From assembly GCF_041146395.1 (NCBI RefSeq), contig NC_090989.1, positions 217,652,843 through 217,716,842 of the forward strand: 64,000 nt of DNA, read 5' to 3'. Position 1 is the first letter of the stretch. The number at the start of each line of letters is the position of its first letter. The notes under the pieces were generated by a model. The model did not search any database. It was not told where the DNA came from and worked only from the letters and a program-made list of their open reading frames with translations. A program made the position numbers and the translations under genes. This DNA comes from Eulemur rufifrons (taxonomy: Eukaryota > Chordata > Mammalia > Primates > Lemuridae). This document shows positions 35,850 through 46,765 of the stretch, piece after piece.

Positions 35850-36080
35850 GGTTGCAAGGGTCTGTAGTGGCTGTGAAAGCTGTGGGGAGCCTCAGTGGTG
35901 CCTCTGGTACAGCATCAAGGGCCCAAGGTAGGTAGTGGTGGGGTTTGAGGACAATAGTATGTACACACTCAGCTATAGGGGTTGACAGTGTGCATATGCA
36001 TGACTATAGAGGCCATCTGTGGGTGCATGTGTGACAGTAAGGCCCAGTGATGAGGGTCAGTGCCAGTGACATTAACATAC

Positions 36081-37204
36081 TGGCCCTATTCTTTGGGCTC
36101 ATGTTCATAAATTCCTTCCTTTTCAGGAAATAAACTTGTCATAGTCTTTATCTCATGCCATAGAACCACAAAAGCTTACCATAAATGGGACCCTTGAGTT
36201 TGTCTAACTCAATACAACATCTGATATAGAAACTCTTCCTCCACATTGCCAGTAGATTTGAATGCTTGAGAGCTTTTTCAGCAATCCAGTCTCAGCCTGA
36301 ATGCCTTCAGCTAGGAGAAACTCATTATCTCAGAGCAAAGCAATTCCACTATTGGAACATTGTGACTTTTAGAATGATTCTCCTCATGTTGAGCGAAAAT
36401 CTGGCTGGACACAAATTCTAACCCTTTGTCCTAACTCTGCATATGAGTATAACACAGAAAAACTATAGCATCATCCCAAGAAAGACCTTCCAATACTTGA
36501 AGAAAGCCCTTGGGGTCTTCTCTTGGTCCTCTCTCCTTGTCCTCCTATCACTTTTCATATGACAGGTATTCCAGAGCTCTCCCTAGCTACTCTGAAAATC
36601 TGGCTATAAGACACCAAGTGAAAAACTCAAACTTTTTAATCAGATGCAAATATAACCCTAAGCCCATTGACAGGGAGTATTTAAATAGGTTAAGAAAACC
36701 CACAAAATTTAGGAGTGTCATTTATTGTTCTGTTTGTATTCAACTATTATAATAAAGAATAAAGAGATTCTTTCAGAAATACTCAGTGGAGGAGAGGAAA
36801 GACCAAATTTTACATTACACAGTGAAAAATTTATTCCAGAATATGAAAAAGAATGTTGTGCTTTTTAAGGTTGTCTCATTATTAATACTATAGTATTGAT
36901 AATACTAATACTATTAATATATAAATAGGGCCTGATTTCAAATTGTTTTCCAGAAGGAAAGGAAGTAGATACAAATAAGACAAAGCTCTTTTTCCCAGGT
37001 CACTTTAACACCAACAATCTTCAAAGGTGAACAGCTACAAATCTTGGGATAGAGAGTTGGTTTTCCACTGGGAATAGTGAAGCAAGCTGACTCTCACGGA
37101 GAATAACACTAGAATTTTCATCTGGAACATTCACTGATCTTGTAAGCCACGAGTCACAAAACAAAGGACAAGAATGAAGCAGATAAAGTAGTTCTAAGTT
37201 GAAG
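36081..37204. other. Unique or very old sequence with a TA-rich palindrome
   Basis: AATACTATAGTATT at 36884-36897 is a perfect 14-bp palindrome inside a wider imperfect inverted repeat (36881-36919). The 80-residue plus-strand frame at 36510-36752 has no motif. Sequence around 36470-36600 could be an old repeat I cannot name. Confidence 0.45.
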
Positions 37205-37428
37205 CATGTGCGTTAAAGTTTACTTTACATATAGTGCTCCCTCCTCCAGGAATTCTTTCTTTGCTCATCCTCTAGTCATAACGTGAGTCACTGAAATCCC
37301 TTTTGTACCTGATTCAAATGCTGTTTCTTAGGCTGTCTGCATGGTCAGCTTCCCCTTGTTATTCAGGGCTCTCAGCAGCAATGTCACTTTTTCAAATTGG
37401 ACTTCCCTAAACAAACGTGCACATACAT

Positions 37429-37471
<43 letters not shown>

Positions 37472-37691
37472 CAGCAATCTCAAACACATTATCTTGTTTT
37501 ATGCCCTTGATAGCATTTATCACTGTCTGAAACTTTATTTTGTAATACCTGTTTATTGTCAGGTTCTTCGCCTCCCAGTGGAAGGTAAGCCTATGATAGC
37601 AAGGACATTTTCTGTCTTATCCATCACTATATCCCCAGCGTCAAGAATCATCCTTGACATATGAGAGGTGCTCGAAATTATTTGATTAATG
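37205..37691 (+). mobile_element. L2 LINE 3' end carrying a (CA)n tract
   Basis: CCTCCTCCAGGAATTCTTTC, ATAGCATTTATCACTGTCTG, TTATCCATCACTATATCCCC and AGCGTCAAGAATCATCCTTG fit the sense L2 3' end. A CA microsatellite at 37425-37469 has grown within it. The 107-residue frame at 37341-37664 is a translation of this element. Confidence 0.75.
37425..37469. repeat. (CA)n microsatellite
   Basis: ACATACACACACACACACAC continuing to CACACTGCC. At least 15 pure CA units. Confidence 0.97.
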
Positions 37692-38095
37692 TCTCAAGTC
37701 ATTGTCTCTGGGAAACAGACTCTGAGGCAAATATTTGTGTTCAGGAAGTATACAGGGGGTAATCCTGGGGGAAACATGTAATAGAGTGAGGGGAGCAGAA
37801 TTGGACAGAGGGATGAGTTGCACTGTGGGTCAGATGCAGAACTAGGATGGCCCTTCAAAGATGCTCCCAATAGAGAGCATTGTATTTCTACATGGACCAG
37901 TCATTGCAAGTGAGCTGCCCCTGGGGAGAGCAGGTAATCTGGGGCAAGGCAGCTCCCTTCAGCCAGGCAAAGGCCTAAGGAAACCCTCAGCTGTGAACCA
38001 TCAGCAGCTGAGGTATTAAGTACCTTAGTCCTGAAGGGAGGGGAGTGGATCTGGGGAGCACATCATGGCATCCACTGCAATAAATGAATAAAGAA
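37692..38095. mobile_element. Ancient interspersed repeat, uninterrupted copy
   Basis: CTGGGAAACAGACTCTGAGG, GGCAAGGCAGCTCCCTTCAG and GTGAACCATCAGCAGCTGAG match, in the same order and orientation, the split copy at 13118-13980. Family name not recalled. Confidence 0.6.
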
Positions 38096-38876
38096 CTAGC
38101 AAATGAATCCATACTGCCTAAACTTATGTTAAAGCATCTCTAATCTAGTTGACCATATTCAACACAGTTTTATCAAATTATTTTAACTCATGTTAAAATG
38201 AGTAAAGAGATGGCACACCTCTTTATCCATTTTTAGCAACATTCTGTATTAAAATATTAACCCTAAAATTATTTCTACTTAAGAAGAATTTTAAATCTGT
38301 GTTTATGTCAGAAATTGTTCTAGACCATTTCTGTTACCCTATTTCATTACAACTCTTGAAAAGAAAGAAGCTTCTTTAATGTGCATGTCACAAACATTTT
38401 CATGATGATTTTTGGAGTTAGAAAATGAAGCTGTTTAAGGTTTTACCTCCATCCACAGATATTAGTCAATTGTTTAGGTTTGTTTTATTTGATGTCTCCA
38501 TATTAACTGGCTATTTTCCTACTTTTAGCCATAATGAAAATTCAAACTAAGTGAGATCCTCTGGTTCCTCTGCTTCCTCTGGAGCCTGATTTGTGAATGT
38601 TTTATGTGAGGTTTTTTTCTGGTAAGTGAAATGGCTGAAAATAATAATAGTAATATTGAACCGGGGCAAGTAATCTGCTAAAAAGTGTGGCAGGTAAATA
38701 TGGAAGTGATAAAATAACAGTTATCTGCTAAAAATGTCCAGATTGCAGGGAGCTAGGTGCTGGCAGACGGTTTCATCTCATGTTTTAGAGAGCTGTTTTT
38801 ACGCACAAGCTTGATGTGCTAATGGAGGAATCTGTGACTAAAATGACCAGGCATAATAGTTTTTCCTCTTTTAAAC

Positions 38877-38880
<4 letters not shown>
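38096..38880. other. AT-rich unique sequence
   Basis: No feature recognised. Confidence 0.4.

Positions 38881-38919
<39 letters not shown>
38881..38919. repeat. Pure A39 homopolymer
   Basis: 39 consecutive A with no recognisable SINE or LINE body upstream. It explains the poly-Phe run in the 81-residue minus-strand frame at 38785-39030. Confidence 0.97.
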
Positions 38920-38920
<1 letters not shown>

Positions 38921-39717
38921 ACCAAATGGGAAGCAGAGTAATGAAAATACAAGGAATTACTTTCATGTTCAAGCTGGGAAATGAGTCTCCCTACTCTATA
39001 AATATGCTCCACATCTTCTCCTATCCCCACCAGACAACTTCAGACACTGGGTTTCTGACTGGACAGAGACTCTGAAATCATCCAAACATGGGACCAGGAA
39101 GATAAGAGCCATGGGAGCAAGCCACAAACAAATAGGAAGAGGGCAGTCCTTAGTAATTTCCTCAGCATGAGGTCTGTTTTCCTGAACTAACTGGGACATG
39201 GTGCACAGGTGGCTTAGCCTGGTTTAAAACAACAAGAAACAGAGTGGACACTAACTATGAAATTGACCACTTTAAAATGAGTAGGAAAAATGTAACCTGT
39301 GTCATGTACTGTAGTGACAAGTGGTAGAAGAGGAAATGGCTTACTTGTGGCATACAGAGTGTGTTTCTGCCAAATCCATTTTTATTCCATGGTCTGAGAC
39401 GCAGACTAGCTAACCCGGGTCTCAGCACAGCCTCCTGACATCCTTAGCCCAGCTTCCACCTCAGACAGTCATAAACTTCATCATGTGCATCCTGTTCATC
39501 TGTCAGTATGGGGACCCATTGAACTAATCCTTGCCCACAAAGGCTATTAGCTGTTTGCTAAGGTAAGAGACAGATAAATAAGGGGTAAAATATGAAGCAG
39601 AAAAAAGGGAGAAGATATTTGACTAGGGAGTTCTACTAAGTTTTATAAAACCTAACTTGGAAGCATGTATTCCTACCTGTAATACATGCATAAATATGGA
39701 AATTCTTCCAAGGCACA
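38920..39717. other. Unique sequence, no feature seen
   Basis: No family recognised. Confidence 0.4.
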
Positions 39718-40261
39718 AAAACTACTACTATGTGTACACAATGGAATATTACATAGCCACAAAGAAAAGAATGAAATCCTGCCATTTGCAACAACATGGA
39801 TGGAACTGGAGAACATTATGTTAAGTGAAATAAGCCAGGCACAGAAAGACAAATCTCACATGTCCTCCCTCATATGTGGGAGCTAAAAATTGAAACAGTA
39901 GAATTCATGGAGATGGAGAGTAGAATGATGGTTACCAGAGGCTGGGAAGGGTAGCAGGGAGTGTAGGATAGAGGGATGGTTCAAGGGTGAAAAATATAGT
40001 TAGATAGAATGGATAAGATATAGTATTTGATAGCACAACAGGGGGACTATAGTCAATAATAATTTATTGTATATTTCAAAATAACTAAGAGTGAAATTGG
40101 AATGTTTCTAACACAAAGAAATGATAAATGCTTGAAGTATTGGATACCCTCACAACTCTGATTTGATCATTACACATTGTATGCCTGTATCAAAACATCA
40201 CATGTACCCATAAATATATACACCTATTATGTGCTCATAACAATTTAAAAAAAAAAAAAAA
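39718..40261 (+). mobile_element. Older LINE-1 3' end, 5'-truncated
   Basis: TACACAATGGAATATTACAT, CATGGATGGAACTGGAGAAC, GTGAAATAAGCCAGGCACAG and CTCATATGTGGGAGCTAAAA code in the LINE-1 ORF2 C-terminal order. The 3' UTR (GGTTACCAGAGGCTGGGAAG, TATACACCTATTATGTGCTC) ends in a poly(A) tract. The 3' UTR is of the general primate L1 type and differs from the lemur-lineage tails elsewhere, so this copy is older. Confidence 0.92.
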
Positions 40262-40371
40262 GCATTCAGCTTTTCCAAGGAAGCTCCACAGACTCATTCT
40301 TATACGTGAAGTACAGTAGCTATACTACAGAAGTATATAGTACAGTAGTTTTATTAGTACCACAATAGAAT

Positions 40372-40865
40372 AAAATCTTTCAAAAATCTCACCATGGCCT
40401 TCAAGGCTGTCTGTGATCTGGCTTTCTGACTCTTTTTAAATCTATCTCCTCCCTGCTCCTTCTGCCTCAGTCACACTTGCTTTCCATCAGTCTAACATTC
40501 CAAACTCCTACTCACCTCAAGGTCTTTGCTTTTGGCATTCCCTCATCCTCTTCCCTAGATCTTCATGAGGGCATTGTCTGCTAATTTAGGTGTTGGCTTA
40601 AAGAACATTTCCTCAGAGAGGTCTTTCCTGAGCAGCCAGTCTACAGTAGAGCGCTCCAACCACTTCTCTGCTTTGTTTCGTCAAAGCTTTTAGTATCATG
40701 TGAAATCACCTATTTTTATGTGTTTACTGATTATCGTCCCCACCAGATTCATGAGGACATGGGCCTTATTTCCACTTGCATTTGCATTTCCATATCTCCA
40801 GTCCCAGCAAAGTACCAGGCTCATAGTAACCACTCATTAAAAATGGGTTGATTCAATAAATCAAT
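40372..40865 (+). mobile_element. L2 LINE 3' end
   Basis: CACCATGGCCTTCAAGGCTG, CTCACCTCAAGGTCTTTGCT, TCCTCAGAGAGGTCTTTCCT, CCCCACCAGATTCATGAGGA and AGCAAAGTACCAGGCTCATA give the full sense L2 3' order, one of the best L2 copies here. Confidence 0.88.
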
Positions 40866-40904
40866 TACCATGTGGGCCTGGCCTTAGGTGGGTATCAGGG
40901 GTAT

Positions 40905-41130
40905 CTAATAATAAAAATAATAAGAGAAAACATCTACTGAGAGCTTCTCTGTTGGGCTATGCACACATCTGTAAGCCCCACTAAAATTGTATGGAATCAG
41001 TACTTTTAGTATTCAGTCCATTTTACAAACAAGAAAGTTGATCTGGGAGAAGTTAATCAATTTGCCCGAAGTTGTGGAGTTAGTAGATGGAGAAACCCAG
41101 ATTTAAACCCAGACAGTCTACACTTAAGAG
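40905..41130 (-). mobile_element. MIR SINE
   Basis: CCATTTTACAAACAAGAAAG, GGAGAAGTTAATCAATTTGC and CCCAGATTTAAACCCAGACA are the antisense MIR body. Confidence 0.75.
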
Positions 41131-42899
41131 CTATTTTTACTGTCTCCTCCTCATTTTGCTCCAGTCTCATTCTCCATCCACTTAACCCCAATTTGAAAAA
41201 CAACTGGAGCTCAATTCGCTTTACTCTGAAGAAAGGACTTTTTAGAAAATGCACTAGACCATTCTAGAGGACATTATTCTTTTCTTTTTAATGCTGTACA
41301 AACAGAAATATTTTACCTAGGCTGTCTGAAGTCTGGTATCGTTTGGGCTTTACCATGGAAGGCAAACATTTTTTAACTTTTATCTGCCACTGTGCTGTGA
41401 TTACCCCATTTAATAGTAATTTGCATCCCTGTGTAAACAAACTCCATAGGACAAAAGAAAGAAAAGACTGTAAAAGGGTAAAAAAAAATAGAACCTAGCT
41501 TTTGTTTCTCACTTTTAGGGTTCTGCTTCGATAATGCAAACCAAGCCACCAACTTAAAAGCCTTCTGAAAAATCCTTGTGGATGAAGGGTCTACACTATT
41601 AACTTTAAGACTGTTTTTCCCCTTCCCTGATAGATAAGTTATTTGCCAAGTAGGTAAAGGAGTGGAGATGTAGGTAATTTGTTTCCTTTCTTATTTTAAA
41701 GAATGTGTTACTGACTATAGCTGTGAAACATTTTCAAATTGGGATCTTCAGCCAAGCTTATCAAAATGCCAAGATATGCCTGGGTGGTGTATACATAGAG
41801 CTTCCTCCTGGAGAAAGTCAGCTGTCTCGCAGTCCCTTTGGAAGGAGTTACTCTTCTAAGTACTGAACTGAAGATCTAGAAGATTGGATTTTCTGTTTAT
41901 CAGGGCAAGTAAAATTTTAACCTCCCAATAAATTTAAAGGAAATCCTTGAACCACATACTATTCCCCTTTAAACAGGCAGTCCATGTGAAACATTTTATT
42001 ATTGTAAAATAAATCAATAAATACCTTGAGGCAACCAAAGTGGCATATATGCTTACATAATTCCCCCTAGCTTTGAAACCTTTTTCTATATTACATATAA
42101 TCATTTTTTAAATCAAGTAAAAAGCATCTCTAGTGTACTATTAAACACATGAAAAAATCCAAAATAAATAACTGGAGGAATGGCCTAATTTTATTTGATA
42201 GTCCCTAGAATGAGATAGTAGCTGAAATTCATTTCCAACCAGAATGGTTTTTGTTAACCCAAAATCTCTGGTTAATCTCAGTGGGAATCTCTTTTTAGGA
42301 TTATCGGCCTTGTGTACATGAAGTTAAGCTTGAAGATAGTTAGAGAGTTTTGGATATAGAGTTGTCTATGTAAGTATTATAATCACATCTATTCCCATAG
42401 TAACAGCGTGTTCAAAGACGGATACAGATGTGGTCGGAGGTGGAGAGAAGGGGTGCAAGGGAGAAAGAAGAATGGGGAGGAAAGTAAGGCCAAGGAGCCT
42501 TTACCAGATGCCTCAAAAGCATTTTGGTTTGGGATTTTCTTTTTATCTGCAGAAGGTGAATGGCCTTCAGATTTGAAATAATTGTGCTTTATAATCATAC
42601 ATTACTGAAAGATGGTCTGTGCAAAAGTTTGGGACTTCTAAGTATAACGAAATACATACCATACACTTTAGAAAACTGTATCCAGCCTAGTATATTTCTT
42701 TCAGACTTAAAATATTAATATCCTCATCAAAACAGTATTCAAGTAGTTCTCAAGCTCTTTGGGATCATACTTGCATTTGCTAAAAGGTCAGAGCCTTGGC
42801 CACAGCAGGCGACCGAAAACCTGGACAACTGATCTTGTTCTCATTGCCTGGATGAAGTTAATAAAGTTTCTGAGTCTAGATCCAGGGAGATATTACTAC
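41131..42899. other. AT-rich unique sequence
   Basis: No gene or repeat family recognised in this 1.8-kb stretch. Short frames at 41057-41254 and 42389-42598 (minus) lack motifs. Confidence 0.4.
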
Positions 42900-43160
42900 C
42901 ATTAAAACTTAAACAAGTGTCTGCAAAATGTGGCCCACAAAACATTAGACCTATGTGATGTTAATCCATTTTCTGGGGGGAAAAATATTGCATGATCCAT
43001 TAAGTTTGAGAAACTTGGATTTCAATAAAATGCAAATAGAATCACATAACTCTGCATGGAAGGGGATATTTTATGTCAAGTTCCCCAGTGCTTTTCGTGC
43101 AGAGAATGTCCAGGGGCTAGTGTTCCATGGAATATACTTTAGTACACGCTGGTCTAGATC
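42900..43160. mobile_element. Possible hAT-type nonautonomous element
   Basis: TGTCTGCAAAATGTGGCCCA at the left and TAGTGTTCCATGGAATATAC with TTTAGTACACGCTGGTCTAG at the right resemble Charlie-group element ends. Inverted ends and 8-bp target duplication were not established. Confidence 0.35.
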
Positions 43161-43389
43161 AATTCCTACTTCGCCTCCTTCACTAAACAATCCCTATTCT
43201 CTTCTGAGGTATCCAGGTGACTACCACCCACAGCTACAAAATAAAGAGACAAGTTTCATTTTACTCGAAGTTACATGATTTGAGGAGAAGCAAAAGTTGA
43301 TTTTTAAAATTATTTTAACATTTGTGTAACCCTCAGAGTTCTAGGAGAAGCTGAAATCATTCCCACTGAAATAACAGACCCTGGGAAGG

Positions 43390-43580
43390 CATGGTGGCAT
43401 AATATTGAAATAAACCAAGGCCCACATCTGGGCTTAGCAACTACTTGCTGTGTGGCCTTGGGGAAGGTCTGATCATCTCTGAGTCTCTCATTTTCCTCTT
43501 TAATGTGAGAGTAGTAATGAAACCTCATAACAGGGTATAAGGTTTAAGTGAAATAGTATGTGAGAAACACCTTTTCTGGA
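43390..43580 (+). mobile_element. MIR SINE
   Basis: TGGTGGCATAATATTGAAAT, CTTGCTGTGTGGCCTTGGGG, CTGAGTCTCTCATTTTCCTC and GGTTTAAGTGAAATAGTATG follow the sense MIR. Confidence 0.8.
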
Positions 43581-43869
43581 GTAGGCCTCAGAGTTGATAT
43601 ACAGTTAAAGTAACTTCTTTTCCCCTTTTTCTTTCCTCTCCTTGCTCCACCCCACACCCCACATTCCTGAAGCCCAAACATTTCAGGAAAACTGATAAAG
43701 TAAACAAACATCCCTCTTAGCTCTAAAAATCAACCTTGAGAAACTCTCTTTGGCATTCCAGTCTGGGTGGAGCCGACATACAGGTTTGATTCCACTCAAA
43801 AATGATGAAGTTTCTAGACTGTTCCTCCTGAGACTCCGTTCTGGAAAGGTCTCCTGTCAAAAAACACAG

Positions 43870-44160
43870 GGATCAATCTCGTCGCAAAGGTCAACATGTT
43901 TGTCACCTCCTGTCTAGACTATTGCAATGCTCGCGACCTGGACCTCCCACAGGGAACAGTCCGCTGACAGCGGATGACCCAGACGTGACAGCATGCCGGC
44001 CGGTTAGTCAGCCTGTGGCAAGCCCAGCTCACCCAGCCATAGTCTCAGCATTGGCTGCTGTTTGACGTCAAGTCCAATTTACGATCTGGGATCTCGAATT
44101 AAATCTCTAGACAGTGATGAGCCCAGATTGCTGGAAGACCTTTTCATTCCACACAGCCTG
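43870..44160 (+). mobile_element. CR1/L3-like LINE relic, RT C-terminal region
   Basis: One frame reads FVTSCLDYCNARDLDLP (about 43897-43950), the conserved C-terminal reverse-transcriptase motif of CR1/L3 LINEs (family form: LDYCNALY.GLP). Downstream, QHAGRLVS and a later frame with RLLEDLFIP match the order of that family. The reading frame is broken by stops and shifts. The stretch is richer in CpG than its surroundings. It may extend to the A15 run near 44382. Confidence 0.6.
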
Positions 44161-44396
44161 CTGATAACTTGTTGGACACAAAGGTATTGGGACACAAAAC
44201 AGATATCTCTTCATTCAAGTCTGTTTTCAATTCAAATAACTGGACCCATGTGTGCTGCTAGTGAACCATGTAGGTGCGCCAGGACCAAGATGAGTTTGCT
44301 TGCAGCCCTGACTCCTCGGACCAGAGACTGGGGTCCAAGATCTCTTACAAAATTAAAGAAGCAAACTGAGCATGAAGAAGTTTAAAAAAAAAAAAA
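44161..44396 (+). other. Sequence of unclear origin ending in an A-run
   Basis: A 107-residue open frame (44062-44385) spans the end of the CR1/L3-like relic and this stretch. It ends at an AATTAAAG-containing, A-rich terminus (TTTAAAAAAAAAAAAAAG). No protein family is visible and no target duplication could be found. It could be the 3' part of the CR1-like element or a small retrocopy. Confidence 0.35.
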
Positions 44397-44961
44397 AGAA
44401 AAGCCAGAGGTAGTTAAAATTAGCATTCTTGCCCTCATCCTAGCCCCTTTTCCAGGTAGTTATCTTGAACTATTTAGAGCTCAAATTATATTCCTACCTA
44501 CAAATCCAGAAGGTGTCACATCAAGATGTTTTTCCAGTAGGTATTGTATAATACCGTCAATGTTCTCTATCCATTCCTTTGATGACCAATACCTCTAGTT
44601 TGTTCATTTAAAAGTCACTGGCAAGAAGATGTAAGAAAATACAATAGGCATGCAGCCTTGGTCAGTGGGAAAAAGTGAGTTCCTTTGAAAAGATAATTGA
44701 TCCCTTCCAGAATTCAACTTCTATCACCTTGACCAAGAATTAAGCTAATCAACCTACCTTCCTTTGGCCTTTTGAAGAGAGGAGGTTGATCTTATCTAAC
44801 ACTTGTCAATTTGCCAAAAATGTGTTTATTTTTATTTACATGAACTTGGCTGTCAGCAACAGCCATCAAAGAAGAGAAAGTATGTGGACAGTGAGACAGC
44901 CAGCCAGTAGAATCAGGAAAAGAAGATTAAAGAGGAACAGAATGCTCTCTCCCAACGAGGG
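44397..44961. other. Unique sequence, no feature seen
   Basis: No family recognised. Confidence 0.4.
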
Positions 44962-45001
44962 GAGAGAGAGAAAGGGAGGAAGAGAGAGAAAGAGAGAGAG
45001 A
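44962..45001. repeat. (GA)n-rich tract abutting a LINE-1 5' junction
   Basis: GGGGAGAGAGAGAAAGGGAG and AGAGAGAAAGAGAGAGAGAC. It supplies the Glu/Arg tail of the frame at 44786-45007. Confidence 0.9.
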
Positions 45002-45002
45002 C

Positions 45003-45957
45003 TGTAGAATGGGAGAAAATATTAGCATGTTACACATCCGATAAAGGGCCAATAACTAGAATCTCTATAGAACTCAGGAAAATCAGCAAGAAAAAAAATC
45101 AAACAACCCTATTAAAAAGTGGCCAAAGGACATGAACAGAAACTTTTCAAAAGAAGACAGACTAATGGCCAAAAAACATATGGGAAATATGCTCAACATC
45201 TCTAATCATCAGGAAAATGCAAATCAAAACCACAATGAGATGTCACCTATCTCCAGTGAGAATGGCCTTTATCACAAAGTCCCAAAACAATAAATGTTGG
45301 CGTGGATATGGAGAGATAGGAAGACTCATACACTGCTGGTGGGACTGCAAACTAGTACAACCTCTGTGGAAAGTAATATGGAGATACCTCAAAGAGCTAC
45401 AAGTAGAGCTACCATTTGATCCAGCAATCCCATTAAAGATATTCTATAAAAGAGACATCTGCACTAGAAGGTTTATAGCAGCACAATTCACAGTTGCAAA
45501 GATGTGGAAACAACCCACGTGTCCATCAGTACATGAGCGGATTAATAAAATGTGAGGTGTGTGTGTGTGTATATCATGGAGTTCTACTTAGCCACAAAAA
45601 ACAACGGTGATCAGGTACCTTTGTATTATCCTGGATAGAGCTAGAGCCCATTCCACTAAGTGAAGTATCACAAGAATGGAAAAACAAGCTCCACATGTAC
45701 TCACCATCAAGTTGGTATTAACTGACCAACACTTAAGAGCACATTTAGTAATAACATTCATTAGGTGTCAGGCAGATGGGAAGGGGAGGCGGGGATGGGT
45801 ATATACACTGCTAATGGGTGCAGGGCGCACTTTCTGGGGGATGGACATGCTTGAAGCTCTGACTCAGGTGGGGCAAAGGCAATATACGTAACTTAAACAT
45901 TTGTAGCCCCGTAATATGCTGAAATAAACAAAAAATTAAAAAAACAAAACAAAGAAT
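45003..45957 (+). mobile_element. Lemur-lineage LINE-1 3' end, about 0.95 kb
   Basis: From TGTAGAATGGGAGAAAATAT onward it follows the ORF2 C-terminal coding order. A 112-residue piece (45217-45555) carries [14 protein letters not shown] and LPFDPAIPL, typical of ORF2p. The 3' UTR ends GGGGCAAAGGCAATATACGT, AACTTAAACATTTGTAGCCC, TATGCTGAAATAAAC and an A-rich tail. It is 5'-truncated and non-coding overall. A (GT)n run at 45556-45571 interrupts the C-terminus. No clear target duplication was found. Confidence 0.93.
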
Positions 45958-46589
45958 TGTGAATTAATTAATTACTAAATACTCAATTAATTATTTGAAT
46001 TCATTGTGATTGTGTGTTTAATTGTGATTCTGTTTGCCACCGGACAGGTGAAAACACAGAATCACAGATAGGCTGGCCTTTGTTTCTCCTGACTGAAGCA
46101 GCTTCCCCAGACTGTGTTTGTCAGGAGCATCTCAAAGCAAATATACTAGCTGCAGCCACCTGTGGCAAAGGATAAAAGTCAGGGCAAGCAGAGACAGGAA
46201 ATCCTGGGAAGGAAGAGGCTGGGGAAGGAGATACATGGGGGAGTAAAGGCTGGGAAAAGCTCCTGTGCACAGCAGGGAATTAGAAGGCCATGATGTGCCC
46301 AGGGCCAACACATGCTCAGAGAAGACCTGAGAAGATGCTAAGCTTTGTCACTTTGGGCTGACCTTAGGTTCCCTGCAAGAAGGAAGTGAAGGCTAAGGCA
46401 GAATTGCAAATGGCCTGGCTAAGTGTTGAAGGAGTGCCCCAACACAGAGCCAATATGCTAAGACTCGGAGAATAGTTTCATTTCTCTTTCTTTTTTTTTT
46501 TTTTTCTTGACTCCAGGTGTTTAGGGATGGCTCTGTCAAATCTTACAAGCAAGAAGAGACTGGGGCCCCATTCTCACTCTTCTCAAACA
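45958..46589. other. Unique sequence with a TATA-like ATAAAAGTCAGGGCA
   Basis: Position 46172-46186 reads ATAAAAGTCAGGGCA. No exon-like open frame follows. Ends with a T-rich run at 46480-46505. Confidence 0.35.
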
Positions 46590-46765
46590 GAATAATGGCC
46601 ATCCTAGAACCTTGTACCCTGCAAAACTAAGTTTCATATACGAAGGGGAAATAAAGAGCTTCTCAGAGAAGCAAAGACTGAGGGAATTCATCTAGACAAG
46701 ACTTGCCCTCCAGGAAGTACTCAAAACAGTGTTACACATGGATCAGTACAATATACACTCACCAG
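46590..46765 (+). mobile_element. Old LINE-1 5'-region fragment
   Basis: CTTGTACCCTGCAAAACTAA, GGGGAAATAAAGAGCTTCTC and AAGACTGAGGGAATTCATCT are the sense counterpart of the segment found antisense at about 35550-35640 in the old LINE-1. Confidence 0.7.

Noticed and set aside
38785..39030. Frame with a long poly-Phe run, as if a membrane segment
   Set aside because: It is the antisense of the A39 tract.
44062..44385. Possible processed pseudogene with A-run and AATTAAAG signal
   Set aside because: No protein family recognised and no target duplication found. The upstream part is better explained as a CR1/L3-like LINE relic. Left as unclear.
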